Below, one piece after another: positions 36,531-46,936 of a stretch of DNA of 64,000 nucleotides. Below the pieces are notes generated by a model that made no database searches, was not told the DNA's origin, and worked only from the letters and a program-made list of their open reading frames with translations. This DNA comes from Citrus sinensis (taxonomy: Eukaryota > Streptophyta > Magnoliopsida > Sapindales > Rutaceae): positions 20,437,501-20,501,500 of the forward strand of contig NC_068557.1 of NCBI RefSeq assembly GCF_022201045.2, written 5' to 3'. The translations under genes were made by a program, and so were the position numbers. How positions within the stretch are numbered: position 1 is the stretch's first letter; every line of letters begins with the position of its first letter.

Positions 36531-37202
36531 TGAAAATTTACACTTGTCCACTTATTTATTTTGTCTTTTTCAAAAATACACAAACACTTTTTTTTTTTAG
36601 CGCGCCACCTGAAGTTTACTTTTTGTTGCATTCGTCCACTTCCGTCTAATTTCCGTTAGTGAATTTAACGGAATGTTAACGAAATGACCTTTTTACCCCT
36701 CAAAATTACAATTTAACCCAAAATAAATGGAAATTGGAGATAAATTGGATGGATTTAATTTTTTTTCAAAGGTGGATGCTAGAAATTGGACGAAAATAGT
36801 GTTTGTTGCTTGCTAAATTTAGAAAATTTGTATTTATTTTTTTGAAAGAGAAAAAATAAATACAAATTTTCTAAATCTAGCAAGCAACAAACACTATTTT
36901 CGTCCAAAAAAATAAATACAAATTTTCTAAATTTAGTAACAAACATTATTTTCCTCCAATTTCTAGCATCCACCTTTAAAAAAATTTAAATTCATCCAAT
37001 TTATTTCCAATTTCTATTTATTTTGGGTTAAATTGTAATTTTGAGGGGTAAAAAGGTCATTCCGTTAAATTCGCTAGCGGAAATTAGACGGAAGTGGACG
37101 AATGCAACAAAAAGCAAACTTCAGGTGGCGCGCTGGAAAAAAAAAGTGTTTGTGTATTTTTAAAAAAGGCAAAACAAACAGGTGGACGGTTATAAATTTC
37201 CC
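36531..37202. mobile_element. ~0.67-kb foldback element, probably MULE-type
   Basis: Nearly the whole element is one long inverted repeat. AGCGCGCCACCTGAAGTTTA near 36599 pairs with the GTTTGC/AACTTCAGGTGGCGCGCT region near 37118. GTGGACGAATGCAACAAAAAG, GAGGGGTAAAAAGGTCATTC and the CAAACACTATTTTCGTCC segment also occur on both arms in opposite orientation. The outer ends (left GAAAATTTAC, right ATAAATTTCCC) resemble those of the element at 19639-21063. TAAAAAAAA on both sides (36522-36530 and 37203-37211) could be a 9-bp target duplication, but it is low complexity. No transposase. Confidence 0.82.
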
Positions 37203-38030
37203 TAAAAAAAAAGAATAAAAGTTGAGAAAAGAAGCATTAGGTATCGGTGAGATTTTTAATCCGACTAAGGGTTCCTTGGTGAACATACTCTTCAAACCGA
37301 TTAGGTATTCGAAGGAACAAAAGATCCTTAAATGTTCCATTTCTTGGGTTATAAGACACCGGAGACTTGTATCCGTACTGCAACAGTATCTCCAGAAGGC
37401 ACATGACTCGAAGCAATGTGCTATTCCACAACTTTTGAGTCCCTGAAAGATCCAATCACATCTCTTTTGAGTCATTGTGGTACTTGAATTTCAATGCTGT
37501 ATTCCTTGATCCAAGACTCCTTCACCTTATAATCTTTCGTAACCCAAATATTGTATGTCCCATTATTGCAAGGGACACCTACATCAAAGCAACCCCTTAG
37601 ATTCACCAAATCAAAATTGCACCTGAATAATCCTTTCCCTTCAAGTCTCGGGACCGCCCGGAGTTGTTCATCTTCGATGTCAAGGGGAGACAAGCAAGCG
37701 GCATGAACCACGTAGCCAAGTACACCAATGAAAGCAATGAAGTCTTCCGTTGACTAAAACTTGTGATGGCCCCTGGATCAAATAGTAATGTTCTCTCCCT
37801 AAACTTCTCCAGGCTTGGCTACTTATTGTGAGAAATTGAAACTCTGATTTCCAATAACCATAAGTGGCAATTTCATTTCTCCTCGGGTATTTTATAATAG
37901 GCGATCTTGACAACCTTGTACTCGTTTGATGTTGGATGGAGACCAAATCCGAACACCACATGTTGAATATTGAAATCTAAATCTGGGGTTTGGGCAGCTT
38001 TAAGTAGTCCATAGTAAATGGATTGTATAT

Positions 38031-39776
38031 TGTTGGGAAAATATACTCTTTAAAAGTATATATGTTTAGTTAATAGTAATAAACAATTTTTCTGATTAAT
38101 AAAATAAATGAGGTATTTTATTCAAGTATCTTAATTGCATTAATATTTTAAGTAAAGTCAATTTAGTCATATTATATGTATTTATGTGATCACTATGTCG
38201 ATTCACAGAAAATATAAATAAAAGTTATCTTATAATTAAATAAATTAAGTTCGCAATTGATAAATAAAGTTGGGCACTTTATCAAGGTATAGACTGTAAT
38301 AAATTCATTGAATGATTTGTCTTAATCATGTATGTTGATGTAGTACGACTATATTAAACATGATCACATATGAGATTTAATTAACTTTGTAATAATTATC
38401 AGATTTATTAAATCTCATAGGCATTGATTTTACTGTAATCTTAATATTGAGTTAGTTATGATTTCATGATTGTAATTGTTATTCCATTTGAGTAACTAAT
38501 GGGCACGACACACACTTTTAGTCAAGATTACTCGGTATTTTGGTAGAAGCAATTATGAGTATTAGACTTATAGATTAATACTATAGAATTTGTACAACAC
38601 ATCTCTTGATGAGTTTTTGGTACTTGATCATAGAATTCTCTGGTCAGAGTGTGTCAACATACTAAACTCAACATATTTAGTATGTTGAAAATGATCATTA
38701 GAGAAAACCAATAAGTATCAAGAAACAAAATGTAATTAAATTGATTGGACAATTGAGATATCAATTTAATTAACGATGTGATACAAATGATTATACAGTA
38801 AAGAAATAAATGTGACATGGGTCGAATTATTATTCGAAAACACTATCCTAGATAGCATACAATTATGGAGGTCAATTCCAATCTTTTAGTGGAGTAGATT
38901 TGGAATTAAATAATTGAACTAGTTTAATTATAGGCCTAATTATTGTAGTCACTATTGTATGTACCCATATGATCTACGAGTTACCTCATTTAATTGATTG
39001 CGCTGCTACTGGATTAATAAGTAAGATAACTAGCTATTTGGGTTAAAAACCTAAATATATTATTTAGTGGGAGGCTCCATAAAATATACTTGTGTGTAGG
39101 GGTCTTATATTATTTTACAAGGTGGGCCTCTATAACAAAAAGAAATAACGTTACTTTTGGTTTTATAACTTTTAAATTTAAATCAAATGTGATTTAATAG
39201 CATTAAAAATTAATAAATATGGAGCCTATGGTTTCCACTAAATAAATATATAAAAGGCTAGTTTTCTCCCCTTACGGGCCGACCTGATGCGAGCGGGGAT
39301 TAGTCTAGGTTTTGGTACGAGTTTAAAGGTCCCTCCCATAATTGGGGCCCACTCAGGACCACCTCGTGGTTCAGATAAAAAAAAAAGGTTTGTTTTCTCC
39401 CAAAAAGAAGTAGCAGCCACATTATACAGATCAAAGAAATAGATTTTCTCTCTCTAATTTTGAGAGGAATATTTTCTCTTACTAGTTGCTTTTAGTGGTG
39501 ATAAAGGCGCCCACACGTCAAGTGCAGATTAAACTTGCGTCAAAACTTGGAAGATCATTGGTGACATATCGTGATCTAACAAGATTGGTGGTGATTGATC
39601 GCGATATAACAAGAGTGGTGGTGACAAATCGTGATTTGAGAGCCTAGATTAATTCAGCGAAAAAGCCAAATCAGATTGTCAATATATGATTTTCTAGATT
39701 ATGAATTCCTATGTATTGTATGAGATCGGTCCTAAAAGTTTTTATAAAAATTTTAAAAATCGATTTTTCTCCAACA
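38031..39776. mobile_element. Solo-LTR-like insertion inside the F-box pseudogene
   Basis: A 1.75-kb insertion starts TGTTGGGAAAATATAC and ends TTTTTCTCCAACA, the TG...CA ends of a plant LTR with a short inverted terminal repeat. Flanks TATAT (38026-38030) and TATAC (39777-39781) are a probable 5-bp target duplication with one difference. There is no gag, pol or second LTR, so it looks like a single LTR left after recombination, with no coding content. Family is probably Copia or Gypsy, not decided. A SINE fragment sits inside. It is younger than the F-box copy it splits. Confidence 0.7.
39271..39391 (+). mobile_element. Truncated SINE nested in the solo LTR
   Basis: The body (CTTACGGGCCGACCTGATGC, GAGCGGGGATTAGTCTAGG, TTTTGGTACGAG) is related to the 3' half of the SINE at 12408-12580. 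It lacks the tRNA-like head and ends in a poly-A tail at 39377-39386. The word GTTTTCTCCC flanks it at 39261-39270 and 39392-39401 and is a good target duplication. This makes it the youngest layer of the stack. Confidence 0.8.
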
Positions 39777-39863
39777 TATACACACAGTTCATTTTTCATA
39801 GATGAATCACATAAACACAGAAAGCCCTTGCATGTTCCTAGCGCATCAAATTCAGGCAAAGTG

Positions 39864-40072
39864 AACCAACAGGCATGTAAATTAGCTGATATGTGGTTGT
39901 TTTATCTTTACTAAGATTATCAGTTCGAGACTTGGGAATGTAACTATATTAAATATTTGTTGGGAGAATTTTACCACCCTAATGGTCCTACCAGCTCGAA
40001 ATTGAATTAGTCGGGGCCCAATATAATTTTCGAATACCAAATAATTTAATACACCGAAAATAAAAATTTTGT
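39864..40072 (+). mobile_element. SINE-like insertion in the F-box pseudogene
   Basis: About 209 bp interrupt the F-box copy between the codons for VPTL and PEFD. The word CAAAGTG flanks it (39857-39863 and 40073-40079). A B-box-like sequence (AGTTCGAGACTTGGG) lies near 39921, and the body has TTGGGAGAATTTTACCACCC and GAATTAGTCGGGGCCC, in the style of plant tRNA-derived SINEs. There is no long poly-A tail. Confidence 0.72.
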
Positions 40073-40472
40073 CAAAGTGGGAACACGAATTTTGTTCACC
40101 TTCTGATTTTCTTCCTCGCGAGATGATAGCTCCGAAGAATAAAGCTGTTGTCGGCTGGGATTTTCACAATTTAAAATGAGGCATGGGTCATCTTTGCCGG
40201 TGTTGGCAAAATGCATACTAGCAAGCAGAGGGTTTTGTGCTGTGTGGAGCCAGGCTTTGCATACTAGCTTGAATTGCAGTATTGGTATCACGGGGAGCCT
40301 TGATAGTATGTCTAGGACAATCTCTTGTGGAAGATAATTCATTATGCTTGTTGGTTTATGAATGTTTTTGCTCTTATTGGTTGCTATAATGCCGTGTTTT
40401 TGAAAATACATGAGATCTCAGTAATCATTGAATTATGAAGATATAAGAAAACAAAGTGGGAGTATGATTGAT

Positions 40473-40492
40473 TGGGGGAAATTAATATAAAA
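40473..40492 (-). promoter_or_regulatory. TATA region upstream of the F-box pseudogene
   Basis: The minus strand reads TTTATATTAATTT about 140 bases upstream of the ATG. The same TTTTATATTAATTT word, with a similar 'ttttctgga' neighbourhood, stands upstream of the intact copy at 43943-43954. The promoter was therefore copied with the gene. Confidence 0.6.
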
Positions 40493-40636
40493 GGTGACGG
40501 CACAAGCAAGGAAGATTGCTTTTCTGGATCGATCCATATGCTGATGCTCATGTAGATGGTCTTTGATAAGAACGAACGTTTGACTATTTGCTGCAAAAGG
40601 TTGAGACCGGTCAGTCACCCAAACTCTGTGTAAGTT

Positions 40637-40976
40637 TTTTTTTTTTTTTTTTTTTTTTTTTAAGTCTGTTATATACAGATATTACTGACATTACATCAGA
40701 CATTACAATTAATATTTACAATCATACTATATAACTGGGACCACCATCATACATTGACACACTGAAGTATATGCCCAGATATTTTAAACCCTCTCTAATA
40801 TTCGAGGGGTGCCTGCTCTACTCACATTTCGTAAGGGAGAGACTGTCTCCACTCAATTAATTGATAATTGAGGAAGAACTGAAACTAACCTCCATAATGC
40901 TCTTATGGAGGCTCGAACCCTTGCACTCAACATTGTAAGTGCAAGGCTTCTCCCATTGGACCAAAGGCCTATTGGT
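40637..40976 (-). mobile_element. Full-length tRNA-derived SINE, minus orientation
   Basis: A 16-bp exact target duplication AAACTCTGTGTAAGTT flanks it at 40621-40636 and 40977-40992. In its own (minus) direction the element starts CCAATAGGCCTTTGGTCCAA with an A-box-like TTGGTCCAATGGGAG, then a B box GGTTCGAGCCTCC near 40918. It ends in a long poly-A, seen here as a run of about 27 T at 40637-40662. The intact duplication and long tail mean a fairly recent insertion. It lies about 300 bases upstream of the decayed F-box copy. Confidence 0.93.
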
Positions 40977-40992
40977 AAACTCTGTGTAAGTT

Positions 40993-42644
40993 GGACATGT
41001 GTCCACTGCTCTTTTTTTTTCTTTAAATCACATTAAACAGCTTTTGCCTCGTTGTCAATAAAATATTTAGTTATATTATTTACCCACTAGTTTCAGTGAA
41101 ATTACATTCAAAATGGCACCGGCTTCATTTTTTTTTTTGTAACTTAATTACCCATTAAAGAGAAGCTTCTCTCTCTCTAAATAAAAGATTTTGAAAAATC
41201 ATATATAGCAAATGAACACCTGCACTTCAACAAGTCAACAGAAACAATTTCAGTTTACTAACTTCATTGTATGTAAAAAAAACTCAATGTTTATAATATA
41301 AATAGAAAATAAATATAAAAATTTTTGCTACATTAAATGATCAATATTAATTAACAAAAACAAAAGACACCAAATTTGTATAGAAAAAAATGACAGCAGC
41401 ATTTCTTATTTTAAATAATTATAGGGAATTATCAGTTATCTATCTTAAATTTGTCCCATTATTAAAAAAATACTGCAAAATTTTGAATCTGTTTTATTTT
41501 TCACTATAAATTTACAATTTATAAAACCATCCACAAAAAAAGATATAATTACTCTCATAAAATAATTACTACCACAATATGTATTTAATTTTATTTTGTC
41601 ATTTGAATAAAAGTAATTATGTCCTTTTGGTAGATCAGGATGGGAAATTAAATAAATTCAAATTTTTATAATATTTTTTTATAACATGATAAACTTAAAG
41701 TGAATGAATAATAATTTTTCTAATAATAAAAAAAACCTAATGTAATTTAAATTACATTATAAAAAGATATTTTATAAAGGAAATGTAAAAGGGATTTACT
41801 AAAAAGACTTGTAACTTCTCCAAACAATTAATTCCTTGTTGGTGGCTGTTGAGATGATAATTTCAAAATAAAATTTTCATCTAAAAATGCCCTGCAACTT
41901 TTGTGCTTTTGAAGGTGGGAACCAGGTGGAATCCAGTATTTGGTATTTTTGGAAAAATTAAGGGCAATTAAATAACAAAATAAAGAAGTAACGTGGCATT
42001 TTGAATGCAATTTCATTGAAAAAGGTTGGTAAACAATTTAACTAAATATTTTATTGAGAACGAGATAAAAGTTACTTTATATGATTTAAAGAAAGAAAGA
42101 GAAATGGACACATGTCCAACATACAAATGGCTCGTGTGTCAGTTGCCCGTTTGGGCGACCGACCTTATCACTGCTCCAAGGTTAACGGGAGTGACAAATA
42201 TGTCACTTTCCCTTTTTTCCTTTTCCCTTAATTTATTTCAAATTATAGGTACCAAACGTCTATTAAGGGAGCATCTTCAACCAGGTGTTGGATTTAAATA
42301 TTAATTTAACAACAACAAATAAGAAAGATATTAACATGGAAATTATCAATAATGATAAGAAACGTTGTAACAGACAGTATTAATACAATTTAAAATAATA
42401 TAATACAATTTATCAAACACAACTTGAGTTCCTAAATTGCAAATTTAATAGTGTTTCCTTGATCAAATCAGCTTTCTTGTTTCATAAAAAAAAATTTAAC
42501 CAAATTTATTTAAATAATTCAATGTTCTGAAAATCTACACGACACGTCACAAAAACTCCATAAACCGTTAGAATCATACTCTTTTTTATTAATCCATAAA
42601 GAGCAAACTCACTGAGAATATAAGCATTAGCTTAGATTATATGC
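40993..42644. other. Intergenic, 1.65 kb
   Basis: AT-rich. The right end should hold the 3' UTR of the intact F-box gene. Open frames at 41828-42304 lack family features. Confidence 0.5.
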
Positions 42645-43781
42645 TTATAAATCATTATCACTGAAAGAGTCGATCCAACTGAGGCTGCCCTCATGAACAC
42701 TAGCTTCGAACAAGTTTGGCATCCCATGTAGCAAAAGATCCTTAAACATTTCATTTCTTGGGTTGTAAGAAACCAAAGCTCTACATTTATACTCCAACAA
42801 GATTTCTCCATTTTTCAGAAGGCACAAGACTCGAACGAAGCTTCTGTTCCTAAAGAACTTTGAGTCCCTGAAAGATGGAATCAAATCTTGTTCCAATCCT
42901 CTTGGCACATGAATTCCAATGTTGTATTCCTTGATCCAAGACTCCTTCACATCATACTCTTTCATAACCCAAATCTCTTTCCCAGAACTGCAAGGGACGG
43001 CGGCAGAAAGGCAACCACCTAAATTCACCAAGTCATAGTGGATCCTGTGTAGCTCATCAGGTTTCTCGACTACCCGGAATTGTTCATCTGCAATGTCAAA
43101 GGAGATTAGCAAGCGACTTGGACCACGGTATCGTGGCCAGGTACACCAATGAAGTCTTCCATTGACCAAAACTTGTGATGGCGCCTCCAACATGTGGTAA
43201 TTTACTTGCCCAAGACTTCTCCATTCTTGGCTGCCTAAAGTGAGAATCTGAACCTCTGATTTTCCATAACCGCGGTAATAGCGGTGGTTTCCGTGTGTTT
43301 TCCTACAGTAATCAATCTTGACAACCTTGTACTTGTTAGTTGTTGGATGGAAACCAAATCCAAACACCACACCTTGATTCTGGAACTCTGTTGATTTGGG
43401 CAGCTCTACATAGTTCCTAGTAAAAGGATTATACACGTACAGTCGATTTTTTGTTGATGAATCGCATAAGCACAGCAAGCCCTTGCATGATCCTACCACA
43501 TCGAATTCAGGCAAGGCAGGTACCCGGATTTGGTGAACCGTTTGGTTATCTTCATCACGAGATGAGAGCTCAAAGGAGTAGAGCTGGTTTCGGATGGGGT
43601 AGTCACAGTGCAAGATAAGACATGGATCATTCTTGGCCATGCGGGAAAATTGCAAACTAGGAAGCAGAGGGTTTTGTGCAGTGTTGAGCCAGGCTTTGCA
43701 TACAAGCTTGAAGTGCAGTAGTGACGTTACGGGCAGCCTTGATAATATGTCAAGGACAATCTCCTGCGGGAGATATTCCAT
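42645..43781 (-). CDS. F-box/FBA-domain protein, intact tandem copy
   Basis: One exon of 378 residues starts directly with the F-box (MEYLPQEIVLDILSRLPVTS, KLVCKAWLNTAQNP, residues 1-44), without the N-terminal extension of the founder copy. The FBA region follows in the same order: LPEFDVVGSCKGLLCLCDSS, YVYNPFTRNYVELPKSTEF, VVFGFGFHPTTNKYKVVKI, SQVLVNGRLHWCTWPR, ISFDIADEQFRVVEKPDE, KEIWVMKEYDVKESWIKEYN, KNGEILLEYKCRALVSYNP. It should work as an SCF substrate receptor. The frame is open to a natural end (DSFSDNDL). A TATA-like TTTATATTAA lies at about 43943-43952. It is closest to the decayed copies at 37237 and 44569. Confidence 0.92.
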   Translation of the reverse strand: MEYLPQEIVLDILSRLPVTSLLHFKLVCKAWLNTAQNPLLPSLQFSRMAKNDPCLILHCDYPIRNQLYSFELSSRDEDNQTVHQIRVPALPEFDVVGSCKGLLCLCDSSTKNRLYVYNPFTRNYVELPKSTEFQNQGVVFGFGFHPTTNKYKVVKIDYCRKTHGNHRYYRGYGKSEVQILTLGSQEWRSLGQVNYHMLEAPSQVLVNGRLHWCTWPRYRGPSRLLISFDIADEQFRVVEKPDELHRIHYDLVNLGGCLSAAVPCSSGKEIWVMKEYDVKESWIKEYNIGIHVPRGLEQDLIPSFRDSKFFRNRSFVRVLCLLKNGEILLEYKCRALVSYNPRNEMFKDLLLHGMPNLFEASVHEGSLSWIDSFSDNDL

Positions 43782-44150
43782 TGTGCTTGCTTGGTTTATG
43801 AGTGCTTCTTAAGATTTGTTGTTTCCTCACTTGCTATGTCTCTGGCAATACATGAGTCCTGCCGGCCAGAGAATCAGGAGGACAGGTCTTAAAATGAAAA
43901 TGAAGGGGAAAGTAAACGAAGTGGAACAATGATAACATCAAATTAATATAAAACGGAGACGGAGTCTACGACGAGGATCGTTTTTCTGGATTAATACATT
44001 TGATAATTATCATGAAGGTTGATGTTTGATACGGACCAAATTAAATTGGACTCTTTTGTAAATGATTGATACAAGAGGTATAATTTATTCAAAAAACAGC
44101 TGTACGTCGAATGTCTAATAGAGAGCTTGTTAAACCAGGGACAATCTCCT

Positions 44151-44189
44151 TATCTTTTTGTCATCTATGCTGAAGATGACAAAAAGATA
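44151..44189. repeat. Perfect 16-bp-stem hairpin
   Basis: TATCTTTTTGTCATCT and its exact complement AGATGACAAAAAGATA are separated by 7 bases. It lies between two F-box copies. It could be the scar or remnant of a small foldback element; no regulatory role can be read from it. Confidence 0.8.
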
Positions 44190-44568
44190 TCTCGATCATA
44201 AAAGAGCATTGCTGGTAACGCAGCTGGCCAAACACTTAAAAAAAAATCCCCGACTGTGGTAATGTGTTCTTAAGCTGTTGATACGGCAGCGGGGCCACAA
44301 GAAATTTGTTAATCTGTTATAATTTTGAGAGAATTCTAAATTTATTTCTTTGTGATATTGAGAGTCCATAAAGATTTTGATCAAATTAATTGATGCTTCT
44401 GTAGCTGCTTAAACATTATCTAGTAAATCGTCAATTTCAAACTCTGAAAGTAAGAAATGAATGCTGAAAAACGGGAACTAGGTATCAACATTGAACCAAA
44501 CATTTTTATTTAATAAAGAGCAAACTCACTAAGGAAAGAAGCATTGGCTTACATTTTATATGCCATTA

Positions 44569-45662
44569 TCAATTAAAACTGTCAATCCAACTCAGGCTCC
44601 CTCGTGAACACTAGCTTCAAACCAAATAGGCATTCCGGGGAGCAATAGATCCTTAGATATTCCATCTCTTGGTGCATTTATACCCCAGCAAGATATCTCC
44701 ATTTTTAAGAAGGTAAGAGACATGAAACAAATGAGATATTCCTGTACAACTTTGAATCCCTGAAGGATTGACTCAAATCTTGTTCCAATCCGCTTGGCAC
44801 GTGAATTCCAATGCTAAATTGCTTGATCCAAGACTCCTTCGCATCATAATCCTTCATAGCCCAGATCTCAAATATTCTAAATTTGCAATGTGCAACAGCA
44901 GACAAGTAACCCCTAAATTCACCAAGTCAAAATAACACCTCTCTAAGCCACCACAATCAGGTTTTGGGACAACTCGAAATCGCTCATCTGCTAGGTCAAG
45001 GGAGATGAGCAATCGACATGGACCATATTTTTGGGGCCAAGTACACCAATGAAGCATTCCGCTGACCAAAACCGGTGATGGGCTCTGAAGAAAATGGTAA
45101 GGTCCAAGCCTTCCCCACGCTGGGCTGCCCAAGGTGAAGACCTGAACCTCAGGTGTTGGTGGAATGATTCTGCTAAGATAGTGGTGATGTCTACGCGGAT
45201 CCCTCTAATAAAGAACCTTGACAACCTTGTACTTAATTGATATTGTATCAAAACCAAATCCAAACACCACATATTGATAATTGAAATCTATGGATTTGGG
45301 AAGCTCTACGTAGTCCAGGTGAGGGATTATATTCATGTAGTGTAAACTTTTTGTTGTTTTGGCCTTTACATGATCCGACTATAGAAAACTCTGGCAACGT
45401 AGAAAATCTGATTTTATATACCTTTGATTGTCTTCATTGTAAGATGGGAGCTCCAAAGAATAAAGCTGGTTTCGAACTGTATAGTCACAGTGTAAGATGA
45501 GACATGGGTCATTTTCGCCCATGCGCGAAAATTGCATTGTAACAAGAAGAGTGTTGTGTGTTAACTTGTTCTAGGCTTTGCATACAAGCATGAATTGCAG
45601 TATAGATGTTACTGGCAGCCTTGATAATATGTCAAGGAAATCTCCGCCGGAAGATGCTCCAT
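44569..45662 (-). pseudogene. Decayed F-box/FBA gene, tandem copy
   Basis: It begins with ATG at 45662 (a MEHLP start like its neighbours) and can be followed to a C-terminal ...WIDSFN-type end at about 44569. Matching blocks include VLVSGMLHWCTWPQK, SLDLADERFRVVPKPDCGG, IWAMKDYDAKESWIKQFSI and HVPSGLEQDLSQSFRDSK. The blocks sit in different frames with small insertions and deletions between them, for example within the F-box itself and around the YNPFTR region, so no full-length product is possible. The order of blocks is kept and nothing large is inserted. Confidence 0.88.
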
Positions 45663-45999
45663 TGTGCTTATAGGTCTATGGAAGTTTTTTGAGCTGATAC
45701 TGGATGAGTATTAGGAATCAAGATGCAATTAAAATGGAACTATGATCACATCATAGTTTTATGAAAACATTTGAACTCACGATGAAGCTTGTTTTCTCGG
45801 ATTGATTCCTTCGATAATTCCTATGGAAAATGGTATTTTCGCTTTTCTGTTTGGTATGTACCAATTAACAAGGACAAATTTTGACAGTATTGATCCATTT
45901 TTCCCTGCCGAACGTTAACTAAAAGTTTGTTAAATCAGGTGTACCACACTCAAATTGATCTATTTCAAGCATTACTTCCATTTCTGAGTTTCATATCAC

Positions 46000-46596
46000 C
46001 ATAATTCTTCATAACCCAAAATCTCTAATTTCCCATATTTGCAAGGGATTGCAGCAGAAAGGCAGTCCACTAAATTCACCGGCTTGGACTATTTTTCTGG
46101 CTGAGTAAACCAATTTATTCCTCCAATTAACCAAAAACCTGTGATGGCTCCTGGAAAAATATCGGAAGGTGTTCGCCATAAACTTCTCCGGGCAGGGCTG
46201 CCGGCTGTGGAAACATGAACATCTGATCTTACAGGAATCATGTCATAAAAAATGCGATGGATTCTACTTGGTATCCTGTAATAGACAACCTTGAAAACCT
46301 GGTACTCCTTTGAATCCAAAACCAAACATCACATCTTGATTCTGGAATTGTACTGATCTGGGCAGTTCTATGTAGTCCCCGGAGAATGGATTATATATGT
46401 AGATAGTTTATTGTTAGTGAATCACACAATCATATCAAACTCCTGAAAGACGTGAGAAATGCGTGGAAACAAGAAGAGGGTCTTGTTCTAAGCAGAGCCA
46501 GGCTTAGCAAACAAGATTGATTATTTGATTGTAGTATAGATGTTATGGGCAGCCTTGATTGAATGTCAGGGATAATCTCCCAGGAAGAGGCTCCGT
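46000..46596 (-). pseudogene. Decayed and truncated F-box/FBA copy
   Basis: The position equivalent to the start codon, near 46596, reads ACG instead of ATG. A degraded F-box follows with large internal gaps, then the ELP.S, YYRIPSRIHRIFYDMIPVRS and HVSTAGSPARRSL blocks, and it fades near 46000 around the IWVM region. The last third of the gene is missing. The upstream region at 46750-46840 still resembles that of the intact copy. This is the most eroded member of the cluster. Confidence 0.8.
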
Positions 46597-46936
46597 TGTG
46601 CTTATCGGTCCGTATTTTGTGAGCTAATTAATGAGCCGGCCGCTGCTTCTCCTACTCTGTTTCCCATAAAATAAGATATCAACTTGGCAGAGATTTGCGG
46701 CAACAAGTCTTAAATTAAAAACGCCGATGATTAAACAAGCAAAGTGGGATTTTGATGATACAAATTGATGTGAAAAGAGAGGGAGAGCATGATGAAATTT
46801 TCGGTTTTATGGATCCATCGTTCAAATATTCTTTCGGAATGCTAATTCCTTACAAATAAATAAATAAATTAATTAATAATGTTCTAAAAACAATAAACCT
46901 GTAATGACATTTGTAAGTAGAAAACCTTGATTAGGA

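Larger units (their letters stand above)
37237..40342 (-). pseudogene. Decayed F-box/FBA gene, second copy of the cluster, split by insertions
   Basis: The N-terminal part at 40342-40073 (MNYLPQEIVLDILSRLPVIP, LQFKLVCKAWLHTAQNPLLA) is close to the intact copy at 42645-43781. The middle resumes at about 39863-39777 (PEFDALGTCKGFLCLCDSS) and again from 38030 (the ELPK region). The C-terminal part lies in several frames at 37980-37237 (SQVLVNGRLHC, DEQLRAVP, NIWVTKDYKVKESWIKEYS, YNPRNGTFKDLL). Two mobile elements interrupt it: a SINE-like insertion at 39864-40072 and an LTR-type insertion at 38031-39776. Besides these, frames change several times in the C-terminal half, so it cannot make a full product. 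The upstream TATA region near 40479 resembles that of the intact copy. Confidence 0.88.
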
